A stretch of 24,621 nt of DNA from assembly GCA_016840025.1 (NCBI GenBank), contig JAEOTF010000164.1:1-24621 (forward strand). Direction: 5' to 3'. Both the position numbers and the translations under genes were made by a program. This document shows, piece after piece, positions 1 to 6,550 of the stretch (positions are counted from its first letter, which is position 1; the number at the start of each line of letters is the position of its first letter). The notes under the pieces were generated by a model. It made no database searches. It was not told where the DNA came from and worked only from the letters and a program-made list of their open reading frames with translations. Source of the DNA: Candidatus Hodarchaeota archaeon (GTDB lineage: Archaea; Asgardarchaeota; Heimdallarchaeia; Hodarchaeales; YT1-039).

Positions 1-483
1 ATGAAAAAACTACTTTTGATTTTGCCTTTGGTGCTGATTTTATGTCTTGTAGTAATCAGCCAGGTCAAAGAAGCAGAGACAAGCTCTGAGGATTTGGAAA
101 AAGAACTCAGAGCAACGATTGCGAGGTCGGTAAAAGCTTTTCAAGAACATGATTTAGACACAATGTATGAAATCGCTGGAGATGCCATTGGCTACGGTTA
201 CAGGACTAAAGCTCCAAGGATACCAAATGAAAAGTTGTTTAGGCAGGGTAATCAAATGTTTTGGGATTCTGTGGAGAGCTACGAGATAATCCCAAGCGAA
301 GAAGATGCTACTATCCGAATTTATGGTAATGTAGGCGTGATATTGGGGACATTCACAGAAAAGTTCAAGCCTAAAGGTGGCGAATTGCAGACAATCGAGG
401 TTCGAACTTCCATGACTTTTGCAAAAATTGATGGGAAGTGGAAAGAGATTCAATACCATCGTGATACACAGTTTGCCAAATAA
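1..483 (+). CDS. Secreted NTF2/SnoaL-like protein, lipobox Cys lost
   Basis: This 160-residue protein has a hydrophobic N-terminal segment after MKK (about residues 4-19), and the rest looks like a small alpha+beta NTF2/SnoaL (DUF4440-type) fold: an N-terminal helix with AFQEHDLDTMYE, then alternating strands ending in a GKWKEIQYHRDTQ-type edge strand. The family covers many small ligand-binding or enzymatic proteins, so no reaction can be named. Its leader matches the two genes downstream, but residue 20, the lipobox Cys in both neighbours, is Ser here (codon AGC instead of TGC). It may therefore be cleaved and released, or stay anchored by its signal segment; Cys15 is within the hydrophobic core. 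The ATG is the first base of the window, so upstream signals are unseen and a longer N-terminus cannot be excluded, although MKKLLLIL is a typical signal-peptide start. Confidence 0.8.
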   Translation: MKKLLLILPLVLILCLVVISQVKEAETSSEDLEKELRATIARSVKAFQEHDLDTMYEIAGDAIGYGYRTKAPRIPNEKLFRQGNQMFWDSVESYEIIPSEEDATIRIYGNVGVILGTFTEKFKPKGGELQTIEVRTSMTFAKIDGKWKEIQYHRDTQFAK

Positions 484-505
484 ATATAAAAGGAGGTTAG
501 GGATT

Positions 506-1045
506 ATGAAAAAACTGTTTATGATTTTGCCTATGGTCTTTCTGCTTTGTGTTACTTTTGGCTGCCAAGACAAAGAGGCTATGGCTGAGCTTGAAGAGTT
601 TAGAGCACAAGCAGAGATTGAAAAGCAGAATGAAGCTCTTTATAGGGGAATCATTGAAGAGATAAACAAGGGAAACTCTGAATACTTCAATGAGTTTTAT
701 TCCCCTGACTCTCTTTACTACATGGTATCCAACAGCCCCAACCCCCTATCCCGAGAGGAATATCAAGGATTTGTTAAGGTATTCTTCAAGGCATTTCCTG
801 ATTTAAATTTTAGCATTGAAGAATTATATACTGTAAAGGATAGGGTTATAGCCAGATTAATCCTCAGAGGAACTCACGAAGGGGATTGGAGAGGTATCCC
901 TGCAACTGGTAACAAGTTCGTAATGAGTTCAACATTCATAGTCCGTTTTGAGAATGGAAAAGTTGTGGAGGAAAGGGAAGATTTTGACCAGTTAGGTTTC
1001 TTGGAGCAACTCGGATGGGAGCTAAAGCGGAAGGAAGATAAGTAG
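506..1045 (+). CDS. SnoaL-like lipoprotein (paralogue 1)
   Basis: This is a 179-residue predicted lipoprotein. The ATG at 506 is chosen over an in-frame ATG at 419 because AGGAGG at 491-496 lies just upstream and a MKKLFMIL signal peptide follows. The earlier start would overlap the preceding gene and put 29 polar residues ahead of the signal. The lipobox is TFGC with Cys20, followed by QDKEAMAELEE, a charged helical linker. The body resembles the SnoaL-like polyketide cyclase/ester cyclase family: a helix with EEINKGNSEYFNEFY, the segment AFPDLNFSIEEL, a VIARLILRGTHEGDWRGIPATGNK core and a VEEREDFD strand. SnoaL relatives catalyse cyclisations or hydrolyses, or simply bind ligands, so the activity here is unknown. 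It lies 22 bp after the first gene and is strikingly similar to the next gene, pointing to tandem duplication within one operon. Confidence 0.9.
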   Translation: MKKLFMILPMVFLLCVTFGCQDKEAMAELEEFRAQAEIEKQNEALYRGIIEEINKGNSEYFNEFYSPDSLYYMVSNSPNPLSREEYQGFVKVFFKAFPDLNFSIEELYTVKDRVIARLILRGTHEGDWRGIPATGNKFVMSSTFIVRFENGKVVEEREDFDQLGFLEQLGWELKRKEDK

Positions 1046-1071
1046 AATCTATCTATAAAAGGGAGGGAGAT

Positions 1072-1611
1072 ATGAAAAAGTTGTTCATGATTTTGTCTTT
1101 AATATTGGTGCTTTGTTTTGCCTTTGCTTGCCAGGACAAGGCAGCTATGGCAGAGCTTGAAGAGTTCAAAGCCCAGGCAGAGGTTGAGGCAAGGAATATG
1201 GAGTTAGTAAAAAGCTATATAGAAGAACTCAATAAAGGAAACACCGAGTTTTTCAATGAATTTTACGCTCCTGATTATGCTTATTACTTTCCATCCAATA
1301 CTCAAGAACCTAAGTCCCTGGAAGAGACGCAGGAAATGGTCAAGACACATTTAATGAGTTTTCCTGATTACAACTGGACTATTGAAGAATTGTTTGCTGT
1401 AAAGGACAGGGTCATTGCAAGGATAAGCTCCGCAGGCACTTTTACAGGAGATTATTATGGTATCCCTGCAACTGGGAATAAGGCCGGTAGTAGTACAATT
1501 ATTATAGTCCGAATCGAAAATGGAAAAATTATTGAGGAAAGAAAAGAAATGGACGCATTAAATGTTATGCAGCAACTCGGCATGGAATTGAAGCCGAAGG
1601 AAGAGAAATAA
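1072..1611 (+). CDS. SnoaL-like lipoprotein (paralogue 2)
   Basis: This 179-residue predicted lipoprotein is a close paralogue of the gene ending at 1045. Shared landmarks are the MKKLFMIL leader, the lipobox with Cys20 followed by QDK, AMAELEEFKAQAE, the ELNKGNTEFFNEFYAPDY helix, FPDYNWTIEELFAVKDRVIARI, the GIPATGNK turn and a KEEK tail. The ATG at 1072 has GGGAGGGAG just upstream. The protein is expected at the outer face of a membrane, held by lipid on Cys20, with a cone-shaped NTF2-like fold able to hold a small hydrophobic ligand. No catalytic Asp/His pair can be assigned with certainty. It is the last gene of the triplet, and a dyad at 1632-1662 follows it. Lipoprotein and fold are well supported; the substrate is not known. 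Confidence 0.9.
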   Translation: MKKLFMILSLILVLCFAFACQDKAAMAELEEFKAQAEVEARNMELVKSYIEELNKGNTEFFNEFYAPDYAYYFPSNTQEPKSLEETQEMVKTHLMSFPDYNWTIEELFAVKDRVIARISSAGTFTGDYYGIPATGNKAGSSTIIIVRIENGKIIEERKEMDALNVMQQLGMELKPKEEK

Positions 1612-1631
1612 TCTTTCCTTCACTTATATAG

Positions 1632-1662
1632 ACTTGATTTGACAATCGTTGTCATGTCAAGT
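1632..1662. terminator. Imperfect dyad after SnoaL operon, possible terminator
   Basis: ACTTGATTTGACAA (1632-1645), a TCG loop, then TTGTCATGTCAAGT (1649-1662). Twelve of the 14 stem positions pair. It starts 20 bp after the last SnoaL stop codon. No T-run follows the stem, so it is at best a weak intrinsic terminator; a protein-binding palindrome is an alternative. Confidence 0.4.
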
Positions 1663-1925
1663 GTTGGTTATTCCACCATATGCGATAGTGACGGAAATTA
1701 TCCTAGTGGCGTAGCATATATATTTTATCCACTCCAATCTTTGCTTAAAATCTGATCAGTGGACACGCACTCCAAGTAAAGCAATACTTCTGCCGGAAAA
1801 GCCTTCATCTACAATCAAAGACCATTTTATTTAAAAATATAAAGTAGCTTGAAAATGTTACAGTAATAATTAGTCAATCATTCTTCGAATAAAGCCATAC
1901 CTCTGGCGTGACTCTCAATTTATGC

Positions 1926-1954
1926 TTGACAATATTAATTAATTAGGCCATAAT
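1926..1954 (+). promoter_or_regulatory. Sigma70-like promoter for recombinase gene
   Basis: TTGACA at 1926-1931, a 17-bp spacer, then CATAAT at 1949-1954: a full -35 match and five of six -10 bases at ideal spacing. Transcription would begin near 1961, leaving a very short leader with GGAGG before the ATG at 1976. Confidence 0.55.
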
Positions 1955-1965
1955 AATTAGTGTGT

Positions 1966-1970
1966 GGAGG
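1966..1970 (+). promoter_or_regulatory. Ribosome binding site that fixes the recombinase start
   Basis: GGAGG lies five bases before ATG 1976. A GTG at 1964 in the same frame overlaps this motif and would lack any ribosome binding site, so ATG 1976 is preferred. Confidence 0.7.
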
Positions 1971-1975
1971 CAAAA

Positions 1976-2668
1976 ATGGGAAAGGAAGAGAAGAGAGGTC
2001 GAGGACGGCCTAAAGGAACAAAGAAGAAAGGTAAATCCTACCTTGACCAGCGTGAAAGGGAACAGTTCATGAAGGCTGTGAGAAGGGGTAAAAGCAAACG
2101 TGATATTTATCTCTTCGAACTTATCCTCTACCTTGGTCTGCGTTGTGTCGAAGCAAAAGTTATGAAGCTAGATAAGAACGATAATTTTTCTCTCCCAGAG
2201 TCAGAGAAAAAGGATAAACCCTGGGGATTTGTGGATGACATGGGCAGTCTCCATATGAAAGGTGCTAAGAAAGGCAAAATGAAGGAGTACGACCTGAAAA
2301 AGAAGAACGGCCTTTGGAACCTGCATAAGGCGTGGTTGAGAGAAAGGGCAAAGATTCCCGGAGCGGAATGCAACCCCTACCTATTCACCACAGAGAGATC
2401 AGTGAAGAAAGAGAATTCGATAGACAAGAACACGATCCAGTACCTCTTCAAGATGTATGCGAGAAAAGCAGGTCTGCACTCCCGTTATAGCGTGCACTCC
2501 TTGCGTCATACAACAGGGATCATTCTAGCGGAACAAGGACTCCCGGCCTACACTATTATGAGGTGGTTGAGACAGAAGAAAATCACCAGCGCCCAGGAGT
2601 ACATTGATCTTGTTGGAGTCGAAGCTAAGAGAGAAGAGGACAGGGTAGCCGAAGCTTTCAACTCCTAG
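1976..2668 (+). CDS. Tyrosine recombinase / phage-type integrase
   Basis: This 230-residue protein should cut and rejoin DNA strands through a 3'-phosphotyrosyl intermediate. The catalytic landmarks are Arg56 in YLGLRCVEAK, His174-Ser-Leu-Arg177 in VHSLRHTTG, and the candidate nucleophile Tyr209 in SAQEYIDLV. The usual His before the nucleophile (LGH in most relatives) appears as LRQ, so one active-site position is altered. The N-terminus carries an AT-hook-like basic patch (RGRGRPKG, residues 7-14), which could bind AT-rich minor grooves. Integrases are usually 300-400 residues; the short form here lacks most of the arm/core-binding region and resembles compact recombinases of small mobile elements. 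GC content looks higher than in the downstream defence genes. The two terminase-like genes follow in the same direction. Confidence 0.85.
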   Translation: MGKEEKRGRGRPKGTKKKGKSYLDQREREQFMKAVRRGKSKRDIYLFELILYLGLRCVEAKVMKLDKNDNFSLPESEKKDKPWGFVDDMGSLHMKGAKKGKMKEYDLKKKNGLWNLHKAWLRERAKIPGAECNPYLFTTERSVKKENSIDKNTIQYLFKMYARKAGLHSRYSVHSLRHTTGIILAEQGLPAYTIMRWLRQKKITSAQEYIDLVGVEAKREEDRVAEAFNS

Positions 2669-2710
2669 GCTGTTATATGGACAAGTAACAGGTTTTATGC
2701 TACGGTGAAA

Positions 2711-2739
2711 TCAAACGGCTTTCAAACGGTCTGAAAGTC
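2711..2739 (+). repeat. 8-bp direct repeat overlapping a hairpin
   Basis: TCAAACGG occurs at 2711-2718 and again at 2722-2729, eleven bases apart (one helical turn). The second half overlaps a stem of GGCTTTCA (2717-2724) with TGAAAGTC (2732-2739) around a seven-base loop; all eight positions pair if one G-U is allowed. It lies between the recombinase stop and the small-terminase ribosome binding site. It could be a protein-binding site (recombinase or terminase) or a weak terminator. Confidence 0.4.
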
Positions 2740-2802
2740 ACATCATTTTAGGTATCGGTTCAGGTACAAGGTATTCCAAAATCAAACTTGTAGGAGGTCC
2801 TT

Positions 2803-3273
2803 ATGCAGGAATCGAGACTGATCGCAAAATTCCAACGTGGGGGAAAAAGACGACAACCAGCAGGCTTCAGCTTCTTGACACGTCGCTGTTCCCATGACGA
2901 ACGAACAAGGATCGTCAAATACCTGATCGGATGTCGAGAGGCATTATTGGCGGATTTGGGCGGTGAAGAAAACCTGTCCGCACAAAAGCTGATGCTGATA
3001 GACAGACTGATATCTCTCCTCGGTGTTGTCCGTGGAATAGAGGAACACCACAAAGACAATATCCTGAACAGAGATGGTACACTAAAGCCTTCTCTGGGCA
3101 AAAATTATTTATCCTACGTCAATTCAAGTAGGCAAATTTTGATGTGTTTAGGATTGGAACGGGTCACTGACAAAATCCCTTCGATTGCTGAAATAGTTGC
3201 AGAAATTGACTTAGAAAAAGATAAGAAAGTGGAACATAAAACCACAAATCCTGGTGGTGATGGACACGAGTAA
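2803..3273 (+). CDS. Hypothetical protein, possible small terminase
   Basis: This 156-residue protein has no motif I can name with certainty. ATG 2803 is supported by AGGAGG at 2793-2798. The N-terminus is basic (RGGKRRQPAG, FLTRRCSHDERTR), the middle is helical (LSAQKLMLIDRLISLLGVVRGIEEHH), and the C-terminal third contains SLGKNYLSYVNSSRQILMCL, followed by an acidic/basic tail with no predicted structure. The arrangement of an Arg/Lys-rich start, a helical oligomerisation core, and a position 82 bp before the large terminase is what small terminase subunits show. Those proteins bind pac/cos DNA and hand it to the large subunit. This assignment comes mainly from gene order and would change if the downstream protein is not a packaging ATPase. 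No signal peptide or membrane segment is seen. Confidence 0.6.
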   Translation: MQESRLIAKFQRGGKRRQPAGFSFLTRRCSHDERTRIVKYLIGCREALLADLGGEENLSAQKLMLIDRLISLLGVVRGIEEHHKDNILNRDGTLKPSLGKNYLSYVNSSRQILMCLGLERVTDKIPSIAEIVAEIDLEKDKKVEHKTTNPGGDGHE

Positions 3274-3355
3274 AACAACGAATGGTAGAAGTCGTATCAG
3301 CCTCAGGTCGTGCGTTAGAAAGCCTCTCACAGCCCTGTTTCAACAGAGGTAGATT

Positions 3356-4963
3356 ATGAACGTGCTGGAATTTATCAAGAATGAGAATTTGATCAACGAT
3401 CAGACCTTATCCAAGGCTCAGGAAACGATCATCAAGAGTATTTACGGCCTGGAATTGACTTCAGAAGAGCTGGAAATCTTCAAGGAACTCACAGGATGGT
3501 CCACCTATCCAATGGGAAAAGAATGGTCTGAGGTTACAGCAATTCTTCCAAGAAGATCGGGGAAGACAAGTCAGGTATGTGCGAACCTAACGATATGGGA
3601 AAGTTGTGGACGGGAACATCAAATTTCAGCCGGTTCTATTCCAACGGTCATGATCATTGCCAGCGAGAAGCGCCGGCAAGCACGAATCTGCTTCAATTAT
3701 GTTTTACGTAAACTTGAATCATCAAAAATTCTTTCGCGAATGATCAAGAATGTCACCCGCGAGGAAATTCAACTAACAAACGGAGTATCTATAATGGTGT
3801 TTCCATGTGATCAGGCTAGAGTCAGAGGACATTCGCTTTTAATGCTATGTGCTGATGAAGTTGCGGCATGGCGAAGTGAGGGAGTGAATCCCGACTCTGA
3901 CATTATCGACGCTGCAAGACCGGGATTAGAATACGAGAACAGCAAGTTGATCAAAATCTCAACGCCTGGTGGGATGTTCGGAGAGATTTGGAACGATTAC
4001 AAACAGTTCCACAGCAAGGAAAATGAGGACATTCTTGTGTTTGGTAGTGGTGGACATAACACGAGATACTTTAATCCTTCCTACAGTCAATTAAAATTGG
4101 AAAGGCTCAAACATAGAAAGCCCTTTGTCTACGAGCATGAGCACCTTGCTGAGTTCAAAAAATCACAAGGGATATTTGACCCTCTCATCATCGATGGTCT
4201 GGTTAATCACAACAGAGAGTTGGAGCTACCACCCCAAGAAGGAACAGATTACTTTGCTTTCACAGACACAGCGGGCGGATCCGGGAAGGATTCATATTCT
4301 ATTTGTATTGGGCACGCTGTAGAAGGTCGAGTGATCATTGATCTGGTGCGATCCAAACAGCCGCCCTTTGATCCCGAAGCTCAGACTAAGGCTTACTGCA
4401 AGTTGTTACACAGATATCGGATAAATAGGGTTCAAGGAGATAGATATAGTGGAGATTGGTGTGCAAGATCTTTCCAGAAACACGGCGTGTTCTATGAAAA
4501 GTGCGAAAAGTCAAAAAGCGAAATATATCTAGAGTGTGAAAGCCCCTTCAACTGTGGCATTGTGGAACTTCCTCCACTGGATTCACTCTCTCACCAGCTA
4601 AAGCTGCTTGTGCGAACGCCTCGATCTGGGACAAAAGACAGAGTAGACACAGTCGGAGGACAGCCTGAAGATGAAGCAAACACTTGCTGTGGTGTTGTGT
4701 GGATGATCTACAATGAATTGTACGAAAAGCCTCTCGTTCCCTCTCTAGGAGTTGTCGAAGAGATTGAGACAGAGAAGCAAAAGTTGGACCGAGAAGCTAG
4801 AGCTTGGCTATTGGATAAACCTTTGCGGAAAAAACGAAAGACCAAAGATGGGGTGGATTACACAGAGATCGAAGATCAAATCAAGGAATGGGAGAGCGAA
4901 TTCGAGGTCGAGCAGACTAAAAAGGACACAGCAAAAGATGTGTTATTCAGCCGGAAATGGTAG
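3356..4963 (+). CDS. Phage-type large terminase (packaging ATPase-nuclease)
   Basis: This 535-residue protein shows the two-domain plan of large terminases. The N-terminal ATPase has a deviant Walker A, PRRSGKT (about 65-71), and a Walker B LLMLCADE (161-168) with the catalytic Glu next to the Asp. The C-terminal RNase H-like nuclease begins near residue 300 with FTDTAGGSGKDS (first acidic residue near 303). A second acidic cluster, QGDRYSGDW, lies near 360 and a third, EDEAN, near 437, giving the expected three metal-binding acids. Length is typical. The start has GAGG nine bases upstream. In a phage it would translocate DNA into proheads and cut concatemers. Here no portal, protease, capsid or tail gene follows, so it is either a leftover of a prophage or part of a satellite that packages into another phage's capsid. 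The ORF itself looks intact. Confidence 0.85.
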   Translation: MNVLEFIKNENLINDQTLSKAQETIIKSIYGLELTSEELEIFKELTGWSTYPMGKEWSEVTAILPRRSGKTSQVCANLTIWESCGREHQISAGSIPTVMIIASEKRRQARICFNYVLRKLESSKILSRMIKNVTREEIQLTNGVSIMVFPCDQARVRGHSLLMLCADEVAAWRSEGVNPDSDIIDAARPGLEYENSKLIKISTPGGMFGEIWNDYKQFHSKENEDILVFGSGGHNTRYFNPSYSQLKLERLKHRKPFVYEHEHLAEFKKSQGIFDPLIIDGLVNHNRELELPPQEGTDYFAFTDTAGGSGKDSYSICIGHAVEGRVIIDLVRSKQPPFDPEAQTKAYCKLLHRYRINRVQGDRYSGDWCARSFQKHGVFYEKCEKSKSEIYLECESPFNCGIVELPPLDSLSHQLKLLVRTPRSGTKDRVDTVGGQPEDEANTCCGVVWMIYNELYEKPLVPSLGVVEEIETEKQKLDREARAWLLDKPLRKKRKTKDGVDYTEIEDQIKEWESEFEVEQTKKDTAKDVLFSRKW

Positions 4964-5100
4964 AAACGGAAAAGAACGGAGTTTCTACTGGAAGAACAGG
5001 AAACTCTTCATAACCGGCGTCAATTTGATACCAAGATTTTAAGCGTGGCATTCCATTTTCACTTAAACAATGCTTATTATACGTTTTTTAACTTATTTTT

Positions 5101-5130
5101 TTGACGAAATCCATAATTTTATAATATAAA
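5101..5130 (+). promoter_or_regulatory. Sigma70-like promoter for HEPN gene
   Basis: TTGACG at 5101-5106, an 18-bp spacer and TATAAA at 5125-5130, within AT-rich DNA. AGAGGAG at 5155-5161 then precedes ATG 5168. This suggests the HEPN gene is transcribed separately from the phage-like module. Confidence 0.5.
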
Positions 5131-5167
5131 CATAATATTCAGAGTCAGCCGAATAGAGGAGTTAGAT

Positions 5168-5893
5168 ATGTCAGATGATAGAAAAAAGCTACGAGCTTAT
5201 CTTCACTCACTTTTAGGTATAAAAAAAGTATTTGATGAGTACGACCACCATAATATCCACAGTGATCCTGTTGATGTACTTGAGCTTGAAATTGCTTCCA
5301 TAATTAAGGATTTTCCTGATTTAGTTCCAGAATTTAATAAGAATAATTATTTATCTCACGCTGAAAGTTCTGACAGGTATTATCGTGTACATGGAATTCG
5401 ATCTTATCTGCCAACTGTAATCTCTAGAATCCAGGCAGAGTTAGAATCAGATGAGGGACTCCCTGTAACTCAAAGAAGAGATTTTTCTTTCATAAGTGAT
5501 CCAGATATGCAGAAAATAATTGAAAGAGATTACTCAGAAATCCAACGAGCATATGTCGCAAAATGCTGGAAATCTGTAATAATTCTCAGTGGCGGGGCAA
5601 TTGAAGCGACTTTAATAGATAAATTGATGGCGAATGAAACACTAGCCAAATCCGCAAGCAAAGCACCAAATAAACCAGATATTAGAAAATGGGACTTAGC
5701 GGACCTTATTAGTGTATCTGTTGAACTCAAATTTGTTGAATCGGGAGTCGATAAGCTGTCACACTCTGTTCGAGAATTTCGAAATCTAGTGCATCCTGGA
5801 AATGAGCTACGAAGTCAACTCACATTTGACGAAGAGGAAGCAAAAATAGCACTTGAAGTGTTTCACATGATTCATAGGGACTTATCATCCTAA
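5168..5893 (+). CDS. HEPN-domain protein, candidate RNase/abortive infection
   Basis: This 241-residue soluble protein has a C-terminal region like a HEPN/Abi-C helical bundle. A helix with QRAYVAKCWKSVIILSGGAIEATLID (about 126-151) leads to REFRNLVHPG (202-211), where Arg202 and His209 give an RX6H arrangement and Asn206 lies in between, as in HEPN ribonucleases. The N-terminal 110 residues are unfamiliar, helical and acidic, and may sense a trigger or bind a partner. HEPN RNases cut tRNA or mRNA in toxin-antitoxin and abortive-infection systems, but many HEPN proteins are inactive, so RNase activity is inferred. The gene has its own promoter-like sequence (5101-5130) and ribosome binding site AGAGGAG, and it ends before a tail-to-tail junction with the Dnd operon. 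No antitoxin-like neighbour (MNT nucleotidyltransferase) is seen. Confidence 0.75.
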   Translation: MSDDRKKLRAYLHSLLGIKKVFDEYDHHNIHSDPVDVLELEIASIIKDFPDLVPEFNKNNYLSHAESSDRYYRVHGIRSYLPTVISRIQAELESDEGLPVTQRRDFSFISDPDMQKIIERDYSEIQRAYVAKCWKSVIILSGGAIEATLIDKLMANETLAKSASKAPNKPDIRKWDLADLISVSVELKFVESGVDKLSHSVREFRNLVHPGNELRSQLTFDEEEAKIALEVFHMIHRDLSS

Positions 5894-5957
5894 AGCCTAA
5901 GTGCTAGACAAATGCTGATTGTACCTATTATTTATACTCCTCCATATCAAAATTTGA

Positions 5958-6131
5958 AAAATAGTAAGGGCTTTTAATGATATCAGTGAACTCAAAATTT
6001 GGTTTACGGAAGAAAAGGATAAAATTGTAAAGAATGTCAGTCGTGACAAGCAAAGGATATTAGGGATTTTAGAGCTGTTTGGAATCTTCGACAGAAAATA
6101 TTGGATAAATATTTTATTTAGAAAAGACTAG
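5958..6131 (+). pseudogene. 57-codon open fragment with protein-like composition
   Basis: Between the HEPN gene and dndE, frame 5958-6131 is open for 57 codons and ends at TAG, but has no credible start codon or ribosome binding site. The translation (containing ELKIWFTEEKDKIVKNVS, then DKQRILGILELFGIFDR) has a Lys/Glu/Ile pattern and looks like the C-terminus of a decayed gene. It overlaps the last bases of dndE tail to tail. It could equally be a chance open frame in AT-rich DNA. Confidence 0.3.
6095..6115. terminator. AT-only hairpin after dndE
   Basis: AAAATATT (6095-6102), loop GGATA, AATATTTT (6108-6115): a perfect eight-pair stem 13 bp beyond the dndE stop. With only A-T pairs the stem is weak. 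It is the only dyad seen where the long minus-strand operon would need to end. Confidence 0.3.
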
Positions 6132-6550
6132 CCCTTATTTTTATCTTGAAATAAATCAAACTGTGTGGAATATATTTCCTTTTCTTCCATCATCCCAATC
6201 AAAAAATCAATAGGAGAATTGATTCTATTGTACTCATCATTAAGCAGACCTATTCCTCTTTCTATATGGTTTCTCAAATATTTTGAAAAAAACTCAAAAT
6301 CATTTAACTTCTTGTTTTCATGTTGAATAATCAATGCATGAAATAGCTTATCATGCTCTCCTGTTATTGTTGGTCTATTGAATTCATAGCCTAAGCTATC
6401 TTCTGGACTCAAATTTTTCACACTTTCTTTCTTCGATAACGATCTACCTATTGCCAAACGGCATATAATATTTCTCCGAAGCCCTAATTTGCTTGACAGA
6501 TAGTTAAGTTGGTTAGATGTCTCCTTTGATAATCTTAATTTAGTTGACAT
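6128..6550 (-). CDS. dndE: DNA phosphorothioation protein DndE
   Basis: This 140-residue protein begins STKLRLSKETSNQLNYLSSK, followed by LGLRRNIICRLAIGRSL, the recognisable N-terminal signature of DndE. The family is small, helical and basic and binds nicked double-stranded DNA; it works with DndC and DndD in exchanging a non-bridging phosphate oxygen for sulfur. The segment GEHDKLFHALIIQHE and the helix HIERGIGLLNDE complete the usual core. The C-terminal 30 residues extend beyond the shortest relatives. Its ATG overlaps the end of dndD by eleven bases, so the two are translationally coupled. It is the last gene of the operon. A dndA gene, which follows in some archaeal loci, is absent. Confidence 0.92.
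   Translation of the reverse strand: MSTKLRLSKETSNQLNYLSSKLGLRRNIICRLAIGRSLSKKESVKNLSPEDSLGYEFNRPTITGEHDKLFHALIIQHENKKLNDFEFFSKYLRNHIERGIGLLNDEYNRINSPIDFLIGMMEEKEIYSTQFDLFQDKNKG

Larger units (their letters stand above)
1612..1963 (+). other. Intergenic region between SnoaL triplet and integrase
   Basis: About 350 bp without a convincing gene. It holds an imperfect dyad (1632-1662) close to the end of the SnoaL genes and a good sigma70-like promoter (1926-1954) reading into the recombinase. A 33-codon open frame at 1654-1755 has no ribosome binding site and unconvincing composition. An attachment site for the neighbouring recombinase could lie here, but no duplicated core was identified. Confidence 0.7.

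Noticed and set aside
419..505. Upstream in-frame ATG for the second SnoaL gene
   Set aside because: It overlaps the previous gene, lacks a ribosome binding site and would bury the signal peptide.
1654..1755. 33-codon frame after the SnoaL genes
   Set aside because: Starts inside the dyad, lacks a ribosome binding site and has no convincing protein pattern.
4959..5042. Start of a portal-like gene overlapping the terminase stop
   Set aside because: The ATG at 4959 runs only 18 codons before TAA, and the continued terminase frame has no start; too little to call a truncated gene.
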